Below, piece by piece: positions 7,826 to 16,054 of a DNA stretch of 41,824 nt. The stretch's first letter is position 1, and every line of letters begins with the position of its first letter. The DNA is from Paraburkholderia sp. CNPSo 3272 (lineage in GTDB: Bacteria > Pseudomonadota > Gammaproteobacteria > Burkholderiales > Burkholderiaceae): the NCBI RefSeq assembly GCF_024206495.1, contig NZ_JAMBPQ010000054.1, positions 1 to 41,824 of the forward strand, written 5' to 3'. The notes under the pieces were generated by a model. That model did not search any database. It saw only the letters and a list, made by a program, of their open reading frames with translations, and was not told the origin of the DNA. The position numbers and the translations under genes are program-made.

Positions 7826-8185
7826 ATGTTCGTCTTTCTCTTTCCTGTCTTTCTGCCGCGCGTGTTGCGGGCTGTCTGCCGTCGCGCCCGGATGCGCGTG
7901 GCCGCAGCGGTGCTCGCCTGCCTGCACGGCTTCGCTTTCGCAGCAGCGGTTCGCGCCACGCCCGCCGGCGTGCGGCGCCGTTCACTGCACCTCGCACGCC
8001 GCGCCGCGCACATGGCGGCGCGCGGCGCGCTGCGCACCGTCCACGCGGGACATCCGCTCACGCCCACGGGTTACGTGCTGCTCGGCGCGACCTTGGCGGC
8101 GGCAACTCTGGTTTCGCTGCTGTGCGCGTGCGCCTGCGCCTGCGAGCCGGAGCGTCCTTTATGGCCGCGTTCGCGCTTCGCGTAG
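7826..8185 (+). CDS. Small hypothetical membrane protein
   Basis: A 119-aa frame with strongly G/C third positions begins at ATG 7826 after GGAGGG; ATG 7823 directly abuts that site and is less likely. The N-terminus is hydrophobic (MFVFLFPVFLPRVL). The middle is rich in Arg, Ala and His. A second hydrophobic segment near residues 82-104 includes a Cys-Ala run (CACACAC). I do not recognise a family. It lies between the structured leader and the porin gene and may be co-transcribed with the porin. Codon bias and the ribosome-binding site support it; the absence of a known family keeps confidence moderate. Confidence 0.42.
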   Translation: MFVFLFPVFLPRVLRAVCRRARMRVAAAVLACLHGFAFAAAVRATPAGVRRRSLHLARRAAHMAARGALRTVHAGHPLTPTGYVLLGATLAAATLVSLLCACACACEPERPLWPRSRFA

Positions 8186-8283
8186 AAAACCTGCGCTCCG
8201 GACACAGTTTCATCAAGCTTCGCAGGCACGCTCTGCGTTGAATAGCGGCCTCGTCCGCACCTTACCAAAGCCCCACAAATACT

Positions 8284-9765
8284 ATGAAAAACATCCTCAA
8301 GAGCAGGCTGCTCGGTTCTGGCGCACCTATTACCCTCAGCGCGGTCCTCTCGCTGGGCGTCGTGCCCGCCGCCTTCGCGCAGAGCAGCGGCGATAGTGCG
8401 CCCGCTCAACCGGCTTCGCCTGCTGCTCCTGCTTCGCCATCCGGCGCGGCGGATCAGCAGCAGGCGCCCGCTGCCGATCAGAACGCTGCCGCGCCCACGG
8501 GCCTTTGGGAACGCTCGAACCTCTTCGGCGATATGGGCGGCTTGCGGCCCTGGCTCGCCCAGTACGGCTTGTCGTTCGGCCTGCAGGAGACCAGCGAGTA
8601 CATGGGCAACGTGAGCGGCGGAACGAGTCGCGGCGGCGCCTATCAAGGTGTGACCGAGTTCAGCCTCGGCATGGACACGCAAAAAGCGTTCGGCTTGCCT
8701 GGCGGCATCTTCAATGTGTCCGGCTTCCAGATTCACGGCACTAGCTTGACTGCGCGCAACCTGCAAACGCTGCAGAACGCGAGCGGCATCGAGGCCGATG
8801 CCTCGACCCGCCTGTGGGAGTTGTGGTACCAGCAGACACTCCCCGGCGGCAAGGTCGACGTGAAGCTCGGTCAGCAAAGCCTCGACCAGGAGTTCATGGT
8901 CAGTCAGTATGCGAATACGTTCATGAACGCGACGTTCGGCTGGTCGGTGCTGCCGTCCGTCGATCTGCCTGCGGGCGGCCCTGCGTATCCGCTTTCGTCG
9001 CTCGGCGTGCGCGTGCGCGCCACGCCTACGGACGCGATCACCGTGCTCGGCGGCATATTCGACGGCAACCCGGCGCCGGGCGATGGCGACCCGCAAAAGC
9101 TCAACGCGAGCGGCACGAATTTCAATCTGGGCAATGGCGCGCTGGTAATCGGCGAAATTCAATACGCAATCAATCAGCCGCCGGCTAATGGTTCGGATGC
9201 CAAACCAAGTGGCATGCCCGGCACCTACAAGCTTGGCTTCTGGTACAACAGCAACCGTTTCACCGATCCGGCGACGGGCGCGACGGGCGTGGGCGGTCCG
9301 GTTAGCCATCGGGGCAATTACAGCATCTATGCCGTGGCGGACCAGATGGTCTGGCGTCCGAGCGCCGACAGTCCGCAGTCGGTGGGCGTGTTCGCGCGCG
9401 TAATGGGCGCGCCCGGCGACCGCAACCTGGTCGACCTCGGAGTCAATGCGGGCGTGACGCTCAAGGCGCCGTTCAAGGGGCGCGACAACGACGTGGCCGG
9501 CCTGGCCGTCGGCTACGCACACATCGGCTCGCATGCGCAGGACTACGCGAGCGCGCAGGCGGTCTCAACGCCCGGCTACCCGTCGCGCAGCGCTGAGACG
9601 GTTCTGGAAGCGACGTACCAGTATCAGATCGCGCCATGGTGGCAATTGCAGGCGGACTTTCAGTACTTCTTCCGGCCGGCCGGCGGCATTCCGGACCCGC
9701 AGAACGCGTCGCGGCGTATTGGCGACGAGGCGGTGTTCGGCGTGCGCACGACGGTCGCATTCTGA
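8284..9765 (+). CDS. Carbohydrate-selective porin, OprB family
   Basis: Outer-membrane beta-barrel of the OprB family, which lets sugars cross the outer membrane. The signal peptide ends with AFA-Q near residue 32. A low-complexity Ala/Pro/Gln linker (residues about 33-70) follows, then the barrel: GLWERSNLFGDMGGLRPWL, the typical KLGQQSLDQEFMVS segment and a C-terminus ending VFGVRTTVAF with the terminal Phe. Length (493 aa) is at the long end of the family because of the linker. No clear ribosome-binding site precedes the ATG. It follows the leader and small membrane protein by 98 bases, so leader control is plausible. Confidence 0.92.
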   Translation: MKNILKSRLLGSGAPITLSAVLSLGVVPAAFAQSSGDSAPAQPASPAAPASPSGAADQQQAPAADQNAAAPTGLWERSNLFGDMGGLRPWLAQYGLSFGLQETSEYMGNVSGGTSRGGAYQGVTEFSLGMDTQKAFGLPGGIFNVSGFQIHGTSLTARNLQTLQNASGIEADASTRLWELWYQQTLPGGKVDVKLGQQSLDQEFMVSQYANTFMNATFGWSVLPSVDLPAGGPAYPLSSLGVRVRATPTDAITVLGGIFDGNPAPGDGDPQKLNASGTNFNLGNGALVIGEIQYAINQPPANGSDAKPSGMPGTYKLGFWYNSNRFTDPATGATGVGGPVSHRGNYSIYAVADQMVWRPSADSPQSVGVFARVMGAPGDRNLVDLGVNAGVTLKAPFKGRDNDVAGLAVGYAHIGSHAQDYASAQAVSTPGYPSRSAETVLEATYQYQIAPWWQLQADFQYFFRPAGGIPDPQNASRRIGDEAVFGVRTTVAF

Positions 9766-9781
9766 CTGGAGAATGCCGCTT

Positions 9782-9802
9782 CCGCCGCCGGATTGGCGGC
9801 GG
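9782..9802 (+). terminator. GC hairpin after porin
   Basis: An eight-pair stem, CCGCCGCC-GGATT-GGCGGCGG, begins 17 bases after the porin stop. It has no T-run, so it is either a factor-dependent end or an RNA-stabilising 3' hairpin. Confidence 0.4.
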
Positions 9803-9967
9803 CAGGAGCGTGCAGGATGACGAAGCGTTGCGTGGTCTGCGTGAAGATGCGAGCGAAATACGAGGGAAGACCCCGATTGGTCGGACTTCTTATTGATCTA
9901 GACTCCAGTGGCAAGTGCTGCGCAGCTATTCGATGCGGCACCAGTTTTCAGACGCAGATTTCGTTCC

Positions 9968-10471
9968 ATGAAGCATCCGACCCAGGGATGGCTTTTGGGT
10001 GTCTCTCTGCTGGCGCTTGCCAGCGTCTCGGCGGCCGAACCCGCCAAGGCGACGCACACCCAGAAGCCTGTCCAGAAGCACGTCCAGAAGGACGCGAGGG
10101 GCCACGCCCCGAAACACGCCGTTGCGACCGCGCCTGTGCCGCCGGCGCCATCCATCTCTTTGCCCGCAATCGCGAAGCGCTTCGAATACCAGTCGCCGTT
10201 TGAACGGCAGTACGACGCGCATCTGGCGAAAACCACCGCCGCGACGCCTGGCATTCCGGACGATAGCGACGCCACGCTCGATCCGGGCACCAACGGGCCG
10301 CGCACGCCGGGCGCCCAGGTCGACAGCAATGGGATCCCCAACCAGGCACTCCACCCGCAAACGCCGCCGCTTGTCACGGTCGGCGACTGGGATCTTTCTG
10401 CCGATGCGCATCTTCCGCTGTCGCGCTCGCATGACACGGGTGCGGCGATTAGCGCGCGGCATGGGTTCTAA
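9968..10471 (+). CDS. Secreted hypothetical protein
   Basis: A 167-aa protein with a clear signal peptide: MKHPTQ, then a hydrophobic core, then a likely cut after VSA near residue 22. The mature N-terminus carries Lys/Gln/His repeats (QKPVQKHVQK). The rest is Pro/Asp-rich and probably disordered, ending near LPLSRSHDTGAA. ATG 9968 is chosen over an upstream start at 9908 because it places the signal peptide at the N-terminus. No known domain. It follows the porin on the same strand after a 200-base gap and a hairpin. Probably periplasmic; function unknown. Confidence 0.65.
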   Translation: MKHPTQGWLLGVSLLALASVSAAEPAKATHTQKPVQKHVQKDARGHAPKHAVATAPVPPAPSISLPAIAKRFEYQSPFERQYDAHLAKTTAATPGIPDDSDATLDPGTNGPRTPGAQVDSNGIPNQALHPQTPPLVTVGDWDLSADAHLPLSRSHDTGAAISARHGF

Positions 10472-10632
10472 CGGGCCAGGCGAAAATCCCCCGCCTTCCA
10501 CTTCCTTACCGCCGCGAGGTAATTGGTAAGGCATTACCGTTGTGACACGTTGCTCCCGGGAATGCGAATGAGGCGAGTCAGTAAGCTGACAAGCTCAACT
10601 ACCGCAAAAAATCCTCCCCGGACCCTCGCCCC

Positions 10633-10830
10633 ATGTCACAACGACGCCCAACCTGTTCGCGCATCCTGGGGCAGCTCCTGCTCCCCGTGCTGCTCAGCTC
10701 CACGCTGGTGCTGCAGGGCTGCGCGACGACCGCAGAAAATATTGCCTTGGGTTTTGGTATCGGCTCGGTCGGTACGATCTCCGCCTTGGGTTGCCTGCTC
10801 ACCTGCCAGATGAACGACGCGCGCTGGTAA
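10633..10830 (+). CDS. Small lipoprotein
   Basis: A 65-aa predicted lipoprotein. Residues 11-29 are hydrophobic and end in the lipobox LVLQGC (Cys30), so about 36 residues remain after processing. The mature part has a Gly-rich hydrophobic helix (LGFGIGSVGTISALG) and two further Cys (CLLTCQ), which could form a disulfide or insert in the membrane. No family recognised. It converges on the repeat-rich secreted protein, with only 7 bases between the stops. Confidence 0.65.
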   Translation: MSQRRPTCSRILGQLLLPVLLSSTLVLQGCATTAENIALGFGIGSVGTISALGCLLTCQMNDARW

Positions 10831-10837
10831 CCGGCGC

Positions 10838-11830
10838 TCAGTAATACATCCACCGCCCGTATTGCGGCGACCAGTAGACCCAGCGCGCTGGCGGTTGCTG
10901 GTACTGCGCGCCCCACGGTGCGGGCGGCGGATAGTAAGCGGGCCGGGGCTGCGCGTACATGGGCTGCTGCTGCGGATATTGCTGCTGGGCGTATTGCTGC
11001 GCATACACCGGTTGCTGCTGCGCATTGGCGGGCGGCTGCGCGTAGGCCGGCCGCTGCTGTGCATACGCCGGCTGCTGCGCATAGCCATACGGCTGGGGCG
11101 GCGGCGCGTATTGCTGGGCCTGCGGCGGGACCTGTTGCTGGGTCCGTGGCTGCGCCGCTTGGTAGTAGGGCTGGGCGTAACCTTGGCCCTGCGTCGAATA
11201 GATCTGCGCGGAGCGCGGCGGCTCCGGTTCATCGACGGCTTCGTCGTTCGCCAGCGACTCCGGCGGCGCGAGGTCGTCCTGCGCGGGCGGCGTTGCCGCA
11301 ACGGCGCGATGGTTCGCACTCGCCTGCGCGTAGACGTGCGGCTGCGATTGCGGCTGCCGGGCGGCCGCAGCCGGCGCTGCGTTGGCGGCTTTCGCAACGG
11401 TGGGGCGTGCGTTCGTCTGCTCGGGAGCCGGCGCTGCCGCTGCGGTGGAATCCTGGACGTCTTGCGCCTCTTGCGTCTCCTGCGCGCCTTGTTCGCTTTG
11501 CGCGCCTTGCCCATCCCCGAGCGGCTTGACCACGACCGGCACGGTCATGACCGTCGAGACTTCGCCTGCGTCGCTATACGTGTGCTTGATGTCGAGAATG
11601 GGCTTCTGCGCCGCCGCGCCGGCGGCCTTCTTCGCGGGCGTAGCGGCCGGAGCCGCCGCCTGCGCCATCTCCTCCCTGGCTGCCTTGTAACCCCGGTCAT
11701 AGGCCGCCTGGACTTCGCGGTCCTGCGCCGAGGCGTCTTCCTCCTTGCTGTAGGCGTGTGACGCTGCCGAGATTGCGCAGCCCGTTGCAAGCAATGCGAT
11801 GGCCGTCGCGTGCCGTGCGGTCGTGTCCAT
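10838..11830 (-). CDS. Secreted Q/Y/P/A-rich repeat protein
   Basis: A 330-aa predicted exported protein. Residues 1-26 form a signal peptide; ATGC near residue 18 is a weak lipobox, so lipidation is uncertain. A short charged helix (YDRGYKAAREEMAQ) and a conserved-looking patch (PILDIKHTYSDAGEVSTVMTVPVVVKPLGD) follow, then an Ala/Gln-rich disordered region. The C-terminal 110 residues are repeats built around YAQQ, YAQP and QYPQQQ, ending WSPQYGRWMYY. ATG 11830 has GAGG seven bases upstream. The composition resembles prion-like or adhesive envelope proteins. Function unknown. Third positions stay G/C-rich through the repeats. Confidence 0.72.
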   Translation of the reverse strand: MDTTARHATAIALLATGCAISAASHAYSKEEDASAQDREVQAAYDRGYKAAREEMAQAAAPAATPAKKAAGAAAQKPILDIKHTYSDAGEVSTVMTVPVVVKPLGDGQGAQSEQGAQETQEAQDVQDSTAAAAPAPEQTNARPTVAKAANAAPAAAARQPQSQPHVYAQASANHRAVAATPPAQDDLAPPESLANDEAVDEPEPPRSAQIYSTQGQGYAQPYYQAAQPRTQQQVPPQAQQYAPPPQPYGYAQQPAYAQQRPAYAQPPANAQQQPVYAQQYAQQQYPQQQPMYAQPRPAYYPPPAPWGAQYQQPPARWVYWSPQYGRWMYY

Positions 11831-11933
11831 GGAGGGACCTCTAATTCTCTTTTTCGATGACTTCATCGTACTACGCGGCTGATGACATTCAAGCGGTGGG
11901 AAACCCCCTGGGTATGCCGCCGAACGCAAGCGC

Positions 11934-12120
11934 TCACCCCGGCGACGCTTGCGCCATCAACCACTGCCGGAATGCAGCCAGGCGGCTCTGCCTGATGTCG
12001 GTCGGTGCAGGCCGACTCGATGACGTCGAACACGCGGCTCAGGCTGTCGAGCGGGCGCAGCGCCTCGGGGGTCAGATCAATGCGGCGATTGCGCCGGATG
12101 ATTGCGGTGATGGTGCGCGG
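11934..12120 (-). pseudogene. C-terminal gene fragment, frameshifted
   Basis: On the minus strand about 60 codons read RRNRRIDLTPEALRPLDSL, then RVFDVIESACTD. A tandem 4-base repeat, GTCGGTCG on the plus strand (11997-12004), then shifts the frame. Removing one copy lets the frame run on as IRQSRLAAFRQWLMAQASPG to a TGA at 11934. A clean repair by deleting one repeat unit argues for a recently broken coding end rather than a chance frame. I do not recognise the family. Its upstream part is missing and it abuts the Fis-domain fragment on the other strand. Confidence 0.4.
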
Positions 12121-12391
12121 CGAGTATGTACACGCCACCGACCTCGCATTTCTCGAAGGCGAGCGCTCGGGCATCGACCCTGTGATCGACTGGCCCGACG
12201 AAGACCTGCCTTCCGCGCTTGCGCGCCTGGAGGAAATGCCGGTACGGCGCGCGCTTGCGCACAGCAACGACAACCGGACCGACGCGGCGCGCCGGCTGAA
12301 CGTGAATCGCCAGTTGCTCTATGCGAAGCTCAAGCGCTATGGCATCGAGGTGGCCGATGAAAAGAACATCGAGGGCGGCGAAGGCGAGTAG
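12110..12391 (+). pseudogene. Sigma-54 regulator, Fis-domain fragment
   Basis: About 93 codons encode the tail of an NtrC-type activator: the end of the AAA+ region (MVRGEYVHATDLAFLE), a linker (WPDEDLPSALARLEEM) and the Fis-type helix-turn-helix (NRTDAARRLNVNRQLLYAKL). The receiver and ATPase domains, including the GAFTGA motif, are missing, and upstream codons in this frame show no likeness to the family. It cannot activate sigma-54. Read as a 5'-truncated pseudogene; a short DNA-binding product is conceivable but there is no good ribosome-binding site. Confidence 0.7.
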
Positions 12392-12442
12392 GGGATACCA
12401 GGCGAAACCGCGCAGACGTGGCGCGGCTCTGCTCTGCTCAGA

Positions 12443-13261
12443 TCATCTGGATTCCGAAGAAATTTCCGATGCCGAATAGCCGAGTTGCGTCGCCGCCTTT
12501 TCGGCGAGCGCGAGGAGCGCGTTGTCCGTCGTCGGCGTAGGCGGCACGACATAGAGATCGGCAATGTCGGTCACCGGATCGCTGAACGGCGTTGGCGCGC
12601 TGCGCTGGGCGTGCAGAAAATCGCGGATCGGCGAAGGGTCCGCGAGGCCCAGAAAGCGGCTGATGCTTGCGATCGTCGTGTCCGCATCCTCGATGAGATT
12701 GCGATAGCCGATCGTCAGCGTCTGCTCCTGGGGGATTTCAGCGAAGAAGTCGATGATCTCGGTCACATACTGGCCCCATACGCGCACGCCGTCGTTGACG
12801 GACCCGATCCAGTGCTTGCGCACCAGCGAATTGGCGACCCAGCCAGGATCGCGATGAAGATGGATGAAGCGCGCGTTGGGCAGCAGTTCGTGGATGAGCC
12901 TCAGGCACGACCCGGAGCGTGGCAAGCGCTCGATTGCGCCGATACGCCCGGAAAGAATCGTCGGGTCGGCGTAAGGGGGATGCTTGTCGCCCCAGATCCG
13001 CGCCGACATGTCGAGGTCTTCGCGATAGAAGCGCTCGACCCAGGCGCCAAGCGTGCGGCGGCTATAAGCGTTGAAGCGATCACGGCAAGCCGCGCCGAGC
13101 AAATCGGGGCGCTGGCTGTCCACATCCAGCATTTCCTTGACCAGCGCGAAAATTCGGCATTCATTGGTTAGCTGGATGTGCGGGTGCGCATTGAGAACGG
13201 AGCAGAGAAACGTCGTTCCCGAGCGGGGTGCGCCGACAATGAATAGCGGAAAAGAATGCAT
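12443..13261 (-). CDS. Sulfotransferase family protein
   Basis: PAPS-dependent sulfotransferase, 272 aa, probably cytoplasmic. The 5'-phosphosulfate loop GAPRSGTTFL is at residues 10-19 and the 3'-phosphate site HLHRDPGWVANS at residues 134-145 (Arg137, Ser145). ATG 13261 is preceded by GGAGAGGG. Proteins of this type sulfate small molecules, lipids or cell-surface glycans; the acceptor cannot be predicted. It sits alone between three gene fragments, so its original operon may have been lost. Confidence 0.87.
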   Translation of the reverse strand: MHSFPLFIVGAPRSGTTFLCSVLNAHPHIQLTNECRIFALVKEMLDVDSQRPDLLGAACRDRFNAYSRRTLGAWVERFYREDLDMSARIWGDKHPPYADPTILSGRIGAIERLPRSGSCLRLIHELLPNARFIHLHRDPGWVANSLVRKHWIGSVNDGVRVWGQYVTEIIDFFAEIPQEQTLTIGYRNLIEDADTTIASISRFLGLADPSPIRDFLHAQRSAPTPFSDPVTDIADLYVVPPTPTTDNALLALAEKAATQLGYSASEISSESR

Positions 13262-13401
13262 TCTGCCCTCTCCCCTGTTGCGTCCTGCGCCATTGCTTCG
13301 TTTGCACCGATCTTACCTGCCGATGCTGGCGCGAAACTGACGCCGCGATGGCCAGGGCGACAAAGCGGTTGCGGCGGCCGAGCTGCCGGGCAGCGTGAGA
13401 G

Positions 13402-13870
13402 CTAGCGCAGATTCGCCTGGAAGAACGCGAGCACGCTTGCATCGAACTGCTTGTGAAAGACGACCCGGTCGAAACCTTGCTCATCCACGCAAATCTCGGG
13501 CACTGTCTCGAAAAGCCAAAGAAACCGACGCGCTGCGGGTCGATTTTCGCGGCGTCGGGCGCGGCGCCCAGCATGTAGTCGATCAGGCGTTTGATATCGG
13601 TCGGCCGCTCGACGAACACGGACAGATCGCCCGAGCGGCTCGGATCGGCGAACGAATCGCCGGGATGCACCGCGAGCGACCGCTCGCCGGAGGAGGGTGG
13701 GCTTTCGATAGTCCAGCTAACTGGCGTCTCGGACGGGCGCGTGATGGCCGTCCGGCGCCTCGATCGGAACGTCTGCAGCAGGCCCCCAGCCGCCGCTCCC
13801 CGTGCTGAAGGGAAAACAGCAGTTTGCGCCTGTCCAGGCACTGTCCGCGCATGCAGTGGTGGCGGACGAA
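13402..13870 (-). pseudogene. Alpha/beta hydrolase, internally deleted
   Basis: Remains of a dienelactone-hydrolase-like enzyme. One frame encodes VHPGDSFADPSRSGDLSVFVERPTDIKRLIDYML up to the nucleophile elbow GFFGFSR, in two recognisable blocks. At about 13505 it switches to another frame that encodes only the C-terminal end, with VPEICVDEQGFDRVVFHKQ followed by FDASVLAFFQANLR and a stop. The codons between the elbow and the tail, including the acid and His regions, are missing. The N-terminal part is also frame-shifted and stops close to the NodT gene. 13262-13401 holds nothing else I can identify. Confidence 0.65.
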
Positions 13871-13885
13871 TCAACGCGTGAATGT

Positions 13886-15346
13886 CTACCGGCTTGCCAC
13901 GGCCTCGGGATCGCCGGGCTGCCAACCACCGCCAAGTGCCCTGAAGGCAGCGACGGCTGCACGCGCCGATTCCGTTTGCGCCTGCACCCGCTCGTCGGAT
14001 GCGCGCAGCAAATTTTCGTCGGCCTGCAGGACTTCAATCAGGCTGACGACACCTTTTTGATATGCCGAAAACGAAGCGGCTCGAGCCCGACCAAGTGAGT
14101 TCACTCCTTGGGTAAGCACCGCGGTCTCTTCTTCCCGCTTGACGAGTGCTGAAAAGGCATTTTCCACATCTTCCGTTGCATGCAGTGCGGCAAGCCTATA
14201 CGCGGCCAACATTTCGGCGTCCTCCCCCCTGGCCTGCGCGATTTGAGCGTTGATGCGGCCGAAATCGAACAGACGCCAGCGCAGCCCCAGCACCCCGGCC
14301 GCCTGACTGGCGCCGCTGGTGAACAGATTGCCCGCGGCCATTGACGTTGCGCTCCCGATCAGTCCACTCAGCGAGAATTTCGGGTAATACTCGGCGATGG
14401 CCACGCCGATACGCGCGTTCGACGCAGCCAGGCGACGCTCGGCCACGATCAGATCGGGTCGGCGCCTGAGCAACTCTCCCGGCGTGCCCGCGCCCGCGAT
14501 CCGCGGGGCGGCCGGGATGTCGCCAGCATCGACCAGCTCGGCCTGATGCGTGCCGGGCTGTGAGCCCAGCATCACATCCAGTGCGTTCATGGCCGCATCC
14601 AGTGTCGTCTCCAGGACAGGGACGGATGCCTGCACCTGGGCCAGCGCACCCTCGGCCTGGCGCACCTGAAGATCGGCCGCCAGTCCTTTTCCGTACAGAA
14701 GCTTGATGGTCGAGAGCAGGTCCTGTTGCGTTTGCACCTGCCGCCGGGCAACGTTCAGACGAGCCTGCAATCCGCGAATCGTGATGTAAATATCGGCAGT
14801 CTGCGCTGCCACAGCCAGGCGCGTGGCCACCGCGCCGGCTTCCGAAGCCTGATACTCGGCAAGTGCCGCTTCCCGCCCGCGACGCAGGCCCCCGAACACA
14901 TCGAGTTCCCAGCTCGCGCTGAAATTGGCCTCGTAGTCGTTGCCGTAGCGGTCGAATCCGGGCGTCGTATTCAGGACCCGACCCAAGGGCGTTTCGACAG
15001 ATTGGTAGACTCGCGCCGCCTGGCCGCTGACATTGCCTGAAGGCAGCAGTGCGGCATTCGCTGCCCCGAGTCCTGCGCGCGCTTGCGAGACGCGCGCGGC
15101 GGCCTGCGCGAGGTCCAGGTTCTGTTCCAGCGCGAGCGCGACGAATCGTGTGAGTTGCGGATCGCCGAAACCTGTCCACCACGTGACGAGGTCAGAACTG
15201 GCCACCGTGTGCCGTTGATCCACTGCGTCCTGGCCCTGGAACAGCCCGGGCATGGCTACATTGGGCCGGACGTAATTAGGGCCCACGGCGCAGGCTGTCG
15301 AGAGGCCGGCAACGATGATCGCGGCAAGCATGTGATTGGGTAGCAT
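13886..15346 (-). CDS. RND outer-membrane factor, NodT family
   Basis: Outer-membrane channel lipoprotein that completes the RND pump encoded divergently. The signal peptide ends in the lipobox LSTAC (Cys19), followed by AVGPNYVRP, the normal NodT/OprM start. Two OEP repeats follow; the second begins around LLRRRPDLIVAERRLAASNA, a hallmark of the family. It ends FRALGGGW. The 486 aa are typical. ATG 15346 is chosen: GTG 15394 would lie upstream of the predicted transcription start and adds residues without signal character. The gene is divergent from tetR across operator O1, so it is probably repressed by that protein. Confidence 0.92.
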   Translation of the reverse strand: MLPNHMLAAIIVAGLSTACAVGPNYVRPNVAMPGLFQGQDAVDQRHTVASSDLVTWWTGFGDPQLTRFVALALEQNLDLAQAAARVSQARAGLGAANAALLPSGNVSGQAARVYQSVETPLGRVLNTTPGFDRYGNDYEANFSASWELDVFGGLRRGREAALAEYQASEAGAVATRLAVAAQTADIYITIRGLQARLNVARRQVQTQQDLLSTIKLLYGKGLAADLQVRQAEGALAQVQASVPVLETTLDAAMNALDVMLGSQPGTHQAELVDAGDIPAAPRIAGAGTPGELLRRRPDLIVAERRLAASNARIGVAIAEYYPKFSLSGLIGSATSMAAGNLFTSGASQAAGVLGLRWRLFDFGRINAQIAQARGEDAEMLAAYRLAALHATEDVENAFSALVKREEETAVLTQGVNSLGRARAASFSAYQKGVVSLIEVLQADENLLRASDERVQAQTESARAAVAAFRALGGGWQPGDPEAVASR

Positions 15347-15353
15347 GAGCGTC

Positions 15354-15381
15354 TTCGCAGGGTTATTGTGGTGACCATAAT
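15354..15381 (+). promoter_or_regulatory. Predicted tetR promoter
   Basis: TTCGCA (15354-15359) and CATAAT (15376-15381) with a 16-base spacer read towards tetR, giving a start near 15388 and a short leader. The -10 box overlaps operator O1 and the -10 of the opposite promoter. Confidence 0.4.
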
Positions 15382-15394
15382 ACCAAACGGTCAC
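15371..15394. promoter_or_regulatory. Operator O1, GTGACC-N12-GGTCAC
   Basis: A perfect inverted repeat, GTGACC (15371-15376) and GGTCAC (15389-15394), lies in the tetR/NodT intergenic region. Its 12-base spacer carries the -10 boxes of both divergent promoters. The same half-sites and spacing recur at O2 upstream of the adaptor gene. Probable binding site of the neighbouring TetR-family protein. Confidence 0.75.
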
Positions 15395-15404
15395 TGGTTG
15401 TCTA
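15377..15404 (-). promoter_or_regulatory. Predicted NodT-gene promoter
   Basis: On the minus strand TAGACA (15399-15404) and TATTAT (15377-15382) are 16 bases apart, matching sigma-70 boxes well. The -10 box lies inside operator O1, so a bound repressor would block it. The start site would fall near 15370, just upstream of ATG 15346. Confidence 0.6.
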
Positions 15405-15411
15405 TTGTTGT

Positions 15412-16041
15412 ATGCTTATCCCCATGAAAAACGCCACCACTCCTCCCATCACGACCCGCGGCCCCGCTGACCACGAGGTACGAGATCAGATCGTTGCCGC
15501 CGCCACCGAGCACTTCAGCCGGTATGGCTACGAGAAAACGACGGTCTCCGATCTCGCCAGGGCAATCGGGTTTTCCAAGGCGTATATCTACAAGTTCTTC
15601 GAGTCCAAGCAGGCCATTGGCGAGATGATTTGCGCGAACTGCCTGCACGAGATCGAAACCGAGGTCAGGGCGGCCGTCGCCCAGACCGATCTGCCGCCGG
15701 AGAAGTTGCGGCGAATGTTCAGCGTCTTCACCGAGGCGAGCCTTCGTCTGTTTTTCCAGGACCGCAAGCTCTACGAGATTGCAGCATCAGCGGCCACGGA
15801 GAACTGGCAGGCCGTGGTTTCGTATGAGGCGCGCGTCCAGAAGCTGCTTCAGGACATCCTGCAGGAGGGTCGGCAGAGCGGGGACTTCGAGCGCAAAACA
15901 CCGCTCGATGAGACCGCGATGGCGATCTATCTGGTCATGCGCCCCTACCTGAACCCCATGCTCCTGCAGTACAGCTTCGATTACACGAAGGTCGCGCCTG
16001 CGCAACTGTCCAGCCTCGTACTGCGCAGTCTGTCGCCTTGA
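15412..16041 (+). CDS. TetR-family repressor of RND pump
   Basis: TetR/AcrR-type regulator, 209 aa (205 if ATG 15424 is used). The N-terminal helix-turn-helix is plain: ATEHFSRYGYEKTTVSDLA followed by IGFSKAYIYKFFESK. The C-terminal helical domain, which binds the ligand and dimerises, is typical in length. It starts 18 bases after operator O1 and ends just before O2, so it probably represses itself, the divergent NodT gene and the adaptor-permease operon. Neither ATG has a clear ribosome-binding site, so translation from a very short leader is likely. The inducer is unknown. Confidence 0.9.
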   Translation: MLIPMKNATTPPITTRGPADHEVRDQIVAAATEHFSRYGYEKTTVSDLARAIGFSKAYIYKFFESKQAIGEMICANCLHEIETEVRAAVAQTDLPPEKLRRMFSVFTEASLRLFFQDRKLYEIAASAATENWQAVVSYEARVQKLLQDILQEGRQSGDFERKTPLDETAMAIYLVMRPYLNPMLLQYSFDYTKVAPAQLSSLVLRSLSP

Positions 16042-16054
16042 TGGAAATTTCTTG

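Noticed and set aside
10985..11110. Repeat-rich DNA considered as a CRISPR array or satellite
   Set aside because: The repeat period is short and irregular, there are no spacers, and it encodes in-frame YAQQ-like peptide repeats.
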